Below, one piece after another: positions 58,489-64,000 of a DNA stretch of 64,000 nucleotides (within the stretch, counting starts at the first letter, position 1; each line of letters begins with the position of its first letter). The stretch covers positions 5,332,292 to 5,396,291 of the forward strand of contig NZ_CP022163.1 of the NCBI RefSeq assembly GCF_002305855.1, read 5' to 3'. The notes beneath the pieces were generated by a model, which searched no databases, was not told where the DNA came from, and saw only the letters and a program-made list of their open reading frames with translations. Origin of the DNA: Melittangium boletus DSM 14713 (GTDB lineage Bacteria > Myxococcota > Myxococcia > Myxococcales > Myxococcaceae). Both the position numbers and the translations under genes were made by a program.

Positions 58489-59703
58489 ATGCGCGTGCTG
58501 TTCACGTCGTGCCCCGGATACGGTCATTTCCATCCCCTGGTGCCGCTGGCCCGGGCGCTCCAGGACGCGGGGCATGAGGTGGCCTTCGCCCTGGCGGAGT
58601 CCTACCGCCAGGTGGTGGAGCACAGCGGATTCCGTCACTTCACGGCGGGCATCGACCTGTCGACCTCGATGGATTCGCGGGAGGTGATGAAGGGGATGGA
58701 GTCCCTGCTCCAGCAGGTGCGTGGCTCCGCCGACGGACACCTCCGGCACGTCACGGACATGTTCGTGGACACGCTGGCGGCACGCATGGTGCCGGACCTG
58801 TTGCGCATCGCCGGGCAGTGGCGGCCGGACGTCATCGTGCGCGACCTGATGGAGTTCGGCGCGTGCGTGGCCGCCGAGCATCTGGGGATTGCGTGCGCGG
58901 TGATCCAGGTGGGCGCCATGCGTCCCGAGGACTTCCATGGCGAGCGGATGACCGAGCACCTGAATGCCTTGCGTGCCAGCGTGGGGCTCGGGCCGGATCC
59001 CCACCAGGAGATGTTCTACCGCTTCCTGCACCTGTGCTTCGCGCCCCCCTCCTATCTGGGCTCCGCGCCCCTGGCGCCCACGACGCACTACCTGCGCACC
59101 TCGCTCTTCGATCAATCCGGTGACGAGCGGCTGCCGGAGTGGGCCGAGCGGCTCGGGCAGGGGGGCCGGCCGGTCGTCTACGCCTCGCTGGGCACCGTCT
59201 TCAACAAGATGCAGGGCCCGCTGCGCGCCATCCTCGAGGCCCTGCGGGACGAGCCGGTGGAGTTGGTGATGACCGTGGGGAGGGATCAGGACCCCGCTGG
59301 ATTCGGACCGCAACCCGCCCACATCCACGTGGAGCGCTACATTCCCCAGACGCTCCTCCTGCCGAGGTGCGACCTGGCCCTGCTGCACGCGGGTTACAAC
59401 AGCACGACGTCGGCGTTGAGCCATGGGCTGCCCCTGGTGCTCCTGCCCATTCTCGCGGATCAACCGCTCAACGCCTCGCGATGCGAGGAATTGGGCGTGG
59501 CGCGTGTGTTGGATGTGCTCGCCCTGACGCCTGAAGCCATCCGCGGCGCGGTGCGCGAGGTGCTCTCGGTGCCTTCCTACCGCGAGGCCGCGCGGCGCTT
59601 TCAACGCGAGTCCCGTGAATCGCCAGGCATCGAGCGCGCTGTGTGGCTCCTGGAACAACTCGCGGCGGGCAAGACACCCACTCCTGGGATGGCCGCCCGC
59701 TGA
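58489..59703 (+). CDS. GT1-family (MGT-like) glycosyltransferase
   Basis: A 404-residue soluble GT-B fold enzyme of the UDP-glucuronosyl/glycosyltransferase type. The N-terminal acceptor domain opens with RVLFTSCPGYGHFHPLVPLA, with the catalytic His in GHFHP. The C-terminal donor domain has VVYASLGTVFN and the PSPG-like LLHAGYNSTTSALSHGLPLV and PILADQPLNASR. Relatives glycosylate macrolides, sterols, carotenoids or other hydrophobic small molecules. No biosynthetic cluster is adjacent, so the acceptor is open; myxobacteria use such enzymes for carotenoid or antibiotic glycosylation, or detoxification. The ATG at 58489 begins the Rossmann fold directly. Confidence 0.88.
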   Translation: MRVLFTSCPGYGHFHPLVPLARALQDAGHEVAFALAESYRQVVEHSGFRHFTAGIDLSTSMDSREVMKGMESLLQQVRGSADGHLRHVTDMFVDTLAARMVPDLLRIAGQWRPDVIVRDLMEFGACVAAEHLGIACAVIQVGAMRPEDFHGERMTEHLNALRASVGLGPDPHQEMFYRFLHLCFAPPSYLGSAPLAPTTHYLRTSLFDQSGDERLPEWAERLGQGGRPVVYASLGTVFNKMQGPLRAILEALRDEPVELVMTVGRDQDPAGFGPQPAHIHVERYIPQTLLLPRCDLALLHAGYNSTTSALSHGLPLVLLPILADQPLNASRCEELGVARVLDVLALTPEAIRGAVREVLSVPSYREAARRFQRESRESPGIERAVWLLEQLAAGKTPTPGMAAR

Positions 59704-59739
59704 TTCCACCGGTGAGCGGGCCCTTTCCTTACAGGGTCC

Positions 59740-61302
59740 TTGACGTGGGAGGCCGCGCCAGCGACTTTACGGCGGGTGAGCGCGCCTTTCGTTTCGCGCG
59801 CGCCCGGTTCCCACCAGGCGCCTGCTTCTGAGTCCAACGGCTCGCCCTTCACGGCGGACGAACGGCTGACGCTGTTGCTCGAGCACATGGCGGAGGCCTT
59901 CCTGTCCCTGGACGAGAAGGGGCGGGTGCTGCGCTGCAACGCGCGCGCGGCGGCGCTGCTTGGCGTGGAGCCCGAGCGCCTGGTGGGCCAGGAGCCCTGG
60001 GTGGCGGCGCCCAGCCTGGTGGGCCGCACGTTGCACGAGCGCCTGTCGGCGGCCCTGGAGACGCGCAAGGCGGCCCGCTTCCTCGCGGCCCTGCCTCCGC
60101 GCACCTGGCTGGAGGTGACCGTCACCCCGGTGCGCGATGAGTTGTGGCTTCTCGCCTCCGACATCACCCAGCGCGAGGAAGCCCAAGCCCTGGTGGAGCA
60201 GACGGAGAAGCGCTTCCGGCTGCTGGGCGAGCGGTTCCAGGTCGCGCTCGACTCCGCGCAGATGGCCGTGTGGGAAACGAACCTCGTCACCGGTCAGGTC
60301 TTCCGCTCCGAGGGGCATGATCAGCTCTACGGCTTCGCCGAGCCGCAGCCCACGTGGACGCACGAGATGTTCCTGGCGGCGCTGCACCCCGAGGATCGCC
60401 CGGCGGTGAAGGCGCAGGTGGCGGACATCTTCGCGACGGGGGTGAAGGCCTATACCTCCACCTACCGCGTGCGCGGCCTGGGAGGCGGGTGGCGCTGGCT
60501 CACCAGCCGGGCGCGCGTGATGCGCGATGGCGACGGCAAGCCCCTGGTGGTGCGTGGCGCCATGCTGGACATCACCCAGCTCAAGGAGACGGAGCTCGCG
60601 CTGCAGGACGCGGTGCGCGTGCGCGAGGACTTCCTGTCGCTCGCGGGCCATGAACTCAAGACGCCCCTGACGGGCTTGTCCCTTCAATTGCAGATGCTGC
60701 GGCGCCTGGGCGAGGAGGATGCCACCACCCCCCTGCTCGCCCAGCGGGTCCAGGTCCGGCTCAATGCCATCGAGCGAGGGCTGCGGCGGCTCGGCACGCT
60801 GGGTGACAACCTGCTGGACGTCAGCCGGATCCGCCAGGGCCAGCTGGATTTCATCTTCTCCTCGGGCGACCTGTCGGCGCTGGTGGCCGAGGTGGTGTCG
60901 CGCATCGAGGACGACGCGCGCATGGCGGGCGTGGAGCTGCACTCCTTCCTGGAGCCCCGCCTGGTGGGCCGCTTCGATCGGCTGCGCATCGAGCAGATCC
61001 TCGTCAATCTGCTGTTCAATGCCTTGCGCCATGGCGGGGGGCGTCCGGTGGAGGTGCTGCTCGAGCGCATGCCCCGGGGTGCTCGGCTGGTGGTGCGCGA
61101 CGAGGGACCGGGCGTGCCCGAGGCCGATCGGGAGCGCATCTTCGCGCGCTTCGAGCAGATCCAGGGGACGGCGCGGGCGGGGGGCCTGGGCCTGGGCCTC
61201 TTCATCGTCCGCCAGTGCGTCGAGGGACACCGGGGCCGGGTGCACGTGGAGCCAGGGCCCGGGGGCCGCGGCGCGGCGTTCGTCGTCGAACTGCCTCTGT
61301 AG
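59740..61302 (+). CDS. Soluble PAS-PAS sensor histidine kinase
   Basis: A 520-residue cytosolic kinase. PAS domains lie at about 45-155 (LLEHMAEAFLSLDEKGRVL) and 170-300 (FQVALDSAQMAVWETNLVTG, with a PAS_3-like WRWLTSRARV). The kinase core has the H-box LSLAGHELKTPLTGLS and N-box ILVNLLFNALRHGG. It also has the D-box RDEGPGVPEADRERIF and GGLGLGLFIVRQCVEG. No membrane segments and no receiver domain are present; the partner regulator is not nearby. The start is uncertain: TTG at 59740 with AGGG upstream, or GTG at 59776; the first 36 residues show no conserved sequence. Confidence 0.88.
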   Translation: MTWEAAPATLRRVSAPFVSRAPGSHQAPASESNGSPFTADERLTLLLEHMAEAFLSLDEKGRVLRCNARAAALLGVEPERLVGQEPWVAAPSLVGRTLHERLSAALETRKAARFLAALPPRTWLEVTVTPVRDELWLLASDITQREEAQALVEQTEKRFRLLGERFQVALDSAQMAVWETNLVTGQVFRSEGHDQLYGFAEPQPTWTHEMFLAALHPEDRPAVKAQVADIFATGVKAYTSTYRVRGLGGGWRWLTSRARVMRDGDGKPLVVRGAMLDITQLKETELALQDAVRVREDFLSLAGHELKTPLTGLSLQLQMLRRLGEEDATTPLLAQRVQVRLNAIERGLRRLGTLGDNLLDVSRIRQGQLDFIFSSGDLSALVAEVVSRIEDDARMAGVELHSFLEPRLVGRFDRLRIEQILVNLLFNALRHGGGRPVEVLLERMPRGARLVVRDEGPGVPEADRERIFARFEQIQGTARAGGLGLGLFIVRQCVEGHRGRVHVEPGPGGRGAAFVVELPL

Positions 61303-61501
61303 CGCCTCCACCTTCGCCAACCCGCACCTTTCGTGTCAGAAGTCCAGCGGGACTGGAAAGTCCAGGTGGCACTGCCTGTCGAGTGGCGTGCGTTCAGCCG
61401 TCCTCGCGAGTGGGTGGGTTGCTTTCGTGGCCCGGGCGGGTTTCTGATCCGGGGTGCAGTGCTGGTCGTCTTTCTCCCGCCCCAACAGGAGGCAGCAACG
61501 C

Positions 61502-62152
61502 ATGCAGCTCAACATCACCTTTCGCCAGTTCGGTTCCTCCGATGCCCTCAAGGAGTACGCGAAAGAGAAGGTCGAGCGGGTGAACAAGTACCTGGATCGC
61601 GCTGGGGATGCGCACGTGGTGTTGTCGCTCGAGCGGCACCTGCACCACGCGGACATCACCATCCACTCGGGCGCGTGGGTGCTACGGGGCCGAGAGAAGA
61701 GCGCGGACATGTACGCGTCCATCGACCTCGCCATGGACAAGATCGAGTCCCAGCTGCGCAAGTACAAGGAGAAGATCAAGAACCACCACGGACGCGAGCG
61801 GATCCACCACCGCCAGGAGTTGGTGAACAACTTCAAGGTCCGCCACAAGGTCTTCGAGCTGCCCGAGGAGCTGCGTGACGAGGCCGCCGAGGCACCCGCC
61901 GAGGCCCCCTCGGCGAGCGCTCCCGCCACGGCCGCCGCGCCCGCGACGCGCATCGTGCGCACCTCGGAAATCACCGTGAAGCCCATGCCGGTGGACGAGG
62001 CGGTGATGCAGATGAACCTGATGAACCAGGACTTCTACGTCTTCCAGCACGCCACCACGCACGAGGTCTGCGTGGTGTACCGGCGCAAGGACGACGGGCA
62101 GTTCGGCCTCATCGGCGTGCACTCGCCGCCGACGACTCCCAGCCAGGGCTAG
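61502..62152 (+). CDS. hpf: Ribosome hibernation promoting factor, long form
   Basis: A 216-residue protein that dimerises 70S ribosomes into inactive 100S particles in stationary phase. The N-terminal HPF/YfiA domain (about 1-105) has MQLNITFRQFGSSDALKEY, VNKYLDRAGDAHVVLSLE, DMYASIDLAMDKIESQLRKY and KIKNHHGRER. A linker rich in Ala, Glu and Pro joins it to the C-terminal dimerisation domain (about 155-210) with VKPMPVDEAVMQMNLMNQDF and YRRKDDGQFGLIGV. AGGAGG nine bases before the ATG at 61502 sets the start. In many genomes hpf directly follows rpoN; here about 7 kb and eight protein-coding genes separate them. Confidence 0.93.
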   Translation: MQLNITFRQFGSSDALKEYAKEKVERVNKYLDRAGDAHVVLSLERHLHHADITIHSGAWVLRGREKSADMYASIDLAMDKIESQLRKYKEKIKNHHGRERIHHRQELVNNFKVRHKVFELPEELRDEAAEAPAEAPSASAPATAAAPATRIVRTSEITVKPMPVDEAVMQMNLMNQDFYVFQHATTHEVCVVYRRKDDGQFGLIGVHSPPTTPSQG

Positions 62153-62161
62153 GACGGGGCA

Positions 62162-63910
62162 TCAAGGACTGACGCGCGCCTGCTCCCGGCGGGGCGCGTC
62201 CAGCCCGTGACCGAAGTGCAGCCGGCTGAGTCCCACGGGCAGCCGGCCCGGAGTCCCAATCTCCCCGAAGAGGGCCGCCGCGGCGGCCTCGGTGGCGGCG
62301 GGTTGGTAGGAGTACACGGCGAGCACCGCCCGCGCCTCGTCCGCCTGCTCGGCGAGGTAGGGCAGGCCCATGGACACCACCACCACGGGGCGTCCGGTGG
62401 AGGCCGCCAGGGTGACGAGCTCCAGCTGGTACGAGTTGATGAGCCCCACCACCACCACGTCCGAGCCGAGCGCCAGTTGCCGCGCGCGCCGCCGCAGTCC
62501 GGCGCGTTGGGAGCGCTCGGGCCAGGCGGGCACGTCGAGCACCCGAGCGCGGGGCGCGCGCGCGGCGATGGCCGCTCCGAGCGAGGCCTCGGCGGTGATG
62601 ACGCCCACGCGGGACTGGGGCGTCAGGGGAATGTGCTGGCCCTGGGAGCGCAAGAGGGTGACGGCGGCGCGGGCGATGCGGTGGGCCACCTCCTCGTTCT
62701 GGACGGAGGGCGGAGTGGCCAGCCGCTCCTCGAGCGCGGGAGGCGGCGAGAAGAGGCCCCGGCGCTCCTTGGTGACGAGGATGTGGCGCACCGCCTCGTC
62801 CAGCCGGGCCGCGGGCAGCTCGCCCGAGCGGGCCGCCGCCATGAGCGCCTCGTGGACCTCCGTCTTCTTCTCCGCCCGCCAGGGCACGAGCACCATGTCC
62901 GCGCCCGCCCTCACCGCCAGCACCGCCGCCTGCCCCACCCCGTAGCGCCGGGCGATGGCGTCCATCTCCAGCTCGTCGGTGAGCACCAGCCCGTCGAAGC
63001 CGAGCCGTTCGCGCAGGAGCCCTCCGAGCAGCTGGGGGTGGAGCGTGGCGGGGACGTCATCGCCGGTGAGGCCGGGCACGGCCACATGCGCCGTCATCAA
63101 CCCGTCCAACCCCTCGTGGATGACGTCCCGGAAGGGCTCCATCTGGGCGAGCACCTCCTCGCGCGTGGCGCGCATGACGGGCAGCTCCGTGTGGCTGTCG
63201 GCGTCCGTGGCGCCATGGCCGGGGAAGTGCTTGGCCACGGTGACGAGCCCCGCGTCCTGCTGGCCGCGCACGAAGGCGCGCCCCAGCTCCGACACCAGCG
63301 CCACCGAGTCTCCATAGGAGCGGCTGCCGATGACGGGGTTGCGCGGGTTCAGGTTGACGTCCAGCACGGGCGCCAGGTTCATGTTGAAGCCCAGACGTCT
63401 CAGGTCCTGCCCCTGGGCGAGACCCGCCGCGTAGGCGAGCTCCGGCGAGCGCGTGGCCCCGAGCGCCATGTTGCCCGGCAGCACCACCACCCCGTCCTTC
63501 ACCCGCACCACGTTGCCGCCTTCCTGGTCCAGGGTGAGGAAGGGCGGCACCCCTCCGGCGAACAGCGCGCGCAGGTCCGCGTTGAGCCGCGCCACCTGCT
63601 CTCCATCCGAGATGTTGCGCTTGAACAGGCACACGCCGCCCACCCGGCGGCCGCGCACCAGTTGCTCCACGCCCCCATCCACCTCGGTGCCGCCAAAGCC
63701 CACCATCATCACCTGGCCCACCTTGTCCTCGAGCGACATGCCGCCGAGCAGCGCCTCGACTCGCGAGGGCGGCGGCGGGGGGCGCTCCGTCACGGGCGGG
63801 GTGACGGCGGGCGGGGCGGGGAGTGGGAGGACCCGATCCGGTGCGGTGGCACAGGCTCCGAGACAGAGCAGGAGCGGGAGGGCGAGGGTGCACGGGAGCC
63901 GGAGAGACAC
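62162..63910 (-). CDS. Lipoprotein beta-N-acetylhexosaminidase-like glycoside hydrolase family 3 protein
   Basis: A 582-residue precursor with a lipoprotein signal (LALPLLLCLGACATAP). The GH3 catalytic domain (about 55-370) has KVGQVMMVGFGGTEV, PPFLTLDQEGGNVVRV, the NagZ-type general acid loop TVAKHFPGHGATDADSH, and the nucleophile Asp in LVLTDELEMDAIA. A C-terminal GH3-C domain of about 190 residues follows, which cytosolic NagZ (about 340 residues) lacks. That makes it an outer-membrane or periplasmic peptidoglycan- or chitin-degrading hexosaminidase. GTG at 63910 starts the signal peptide. Its 3' end is nine bases from that of hpf, which is convergent. The 90 bp to the window edge show no gene. 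Confidence 0.87.
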   Translation of the reverse strand: MSLRLPCTLALPLLLCLGACATAPDRVLPLPAPPAVTPPVTERPPPPPSRVEALLGGMSLEDKVGQVMMVGFGGTEVDGGVEQLVRGRRVGGVCLFKRNISDGEQVARLNADLRALFAGGVPPFLTLDQEGGNVVRVKDGVVVLPGNMALGATRSPELAYAAGLAQGQDLRRLGFNMNLAPVLDVNLNPRNPVIGSRSYGDSVALVSELGRAFVRGQQDAGLVTVAKHFPGHGATDADSHTELPVMRATREEVLAQMEPFRDVIHEGLDGLMTAHVAVPGLTGDDVPATLHPQLLGGLLRERLGFDGLVLTDELEMDAIARRYGVGQAAVLAVRAGADMVLVPWRAEKKTEVHEALMAAARSGELPAARLDEAVRHILVTKERRGLFSPPPALEERLATPPSVQNEEVAHRIARAAVTLLRSQGQHIPLTPQSRVGVITAEASLGAAIAARAPRARVLDVPAWPERSQRAGLRRRARQLALGSDVVVVGLINSYQLELVTLAASTGRPVVVVSMGLPYLAEQADEARAVLAVYSYQPAATEAAAAALFGEIGTPGRLPVGLSRLHFGHGLDAPRREQARVSP

Positions 63911-64000
63911 GTTGCCCGAAGACTAGACGAGCCCCTCCCCCCCCTCCATCTTCTGGCCAGCGGCGAATAAGTCGCCCGAAGGAGGACAAGGGAGGCAGGC

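Noticed and set aside
62162..63910. Cytosolic NagZ of the cell-wall recycling pathway
   Set aside because: The protein has a lipoprotein signal and an extra C-terminal GH3 domain, so it is an exported relative and not the classical recycling enzyme.

Overview
The window is a very GC-rich, densely packed bacterial chromosome segment. Its gene set points to a fruiting myxobacterium of the suborder Cystobacterineae (Cystobacter/Archangium/Stigmatella/Melittangium-like). It holds a eukaryote-type Ser/Thr kinase with a TPR-rich tail, four multi-domain sensor kinases, a diguanylate cyclase, many lipoproteins, an ether-lipid type alkylglycerone-phosphate synthase and an lptC-lptA-lptB-rpoN block. 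I saw no tRNA, rRNA, CRISPR array, insertion sequence or integrase, so this looks like ordinary chromosome with some accessory patches. Genus-level placement is inference.

Layout. 1-6.7 kb: 3' end of an FG-GAP repeat protein, a CBS-pair protein, a ferritin-like protein, acetylornithine deacetylase, a REC-REC-GGDEF protein and an OmpA-type lipoprotein. 6.75-11 kb (minus): mfd with a readable promoter, a tiny exported protein and a cytochrome c. 11.1-14.4 kb (minus): a translationally coupled operon with a glycosyltransferase-methyltransferase fusion, a PII protein and a GT-C-like membrane protein. 14.5-17.4 kb (minus): two lipoproteins (one DUF4329-like) and a DUF418 membrane protein, with a long dyad between them. 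17.5-21.9 kb (plus): nucleotidyltransferase-like protein, UDP-glucose dehydrogenase, 2OG-Fe(II) dioxygenase and 2-hydroxyacid dehydrogenase. 21.9-29.2 kb: barrel-like and Cys-rich exported proteins, a YbaK-type deacylase, astB, a lipid A acyltransferase-like protein, a deoxyhypusine synthase-like protein and alkyl-DHAP synthase. 29.2-34.1 kb (minus): a secreted PI-PLC-like protein with a beta/gamma-crystallin tail and a two-gene flavoprotein plus alpha-oxoamine synthase unit. 34.4-42.1 kb: two related histidine kinases around a secreted cyclase-family hydrolase, then selO, a DUF1304 membrane protein and a divergent HxlR regulator with a perfect operator-like palindrome. 42.1-48.4 kb: papain-like cysteine peptidase, Ser/Thr kinase and hybrid sensor kinase. 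48.5-54.2 kb: GH3-type adenylating enzyme, lptC, lptA, lptB and rpoN. 54.3-63.9 kb: L,D-transpeptidase, lipoprotein, SDR, a probable sigma-54 small RNA/terminator unit, rpiA, GlsB-type protein, GT1 glycosyltransferase, PAS kinase, long HPF and a NagZ-like lipoprotein.

How it fits together. Much of the DNA serves the cell envelope: lipopolysaccharide export (lptCAB), lipid acylation, ether lipid formation, UDP-glucuronate supply, peptidoglycan turnover and cross-linking, and many lipoproteins. The rest is mainly signalling (c-di-GMP, two-component, Ser/Thr kinase, sigma-54, PII). The most interesting non-coding element is at 57160-57323: a near-consensus -24/-12 promoter followed by about 140 nt ending in a 13-bp hairpin with a U-rich tail. 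It lies just downstream of an SDR gene and near rpoN, and is a candidate for a Pxr-type developmental sRNA or an rpiA attenuator.
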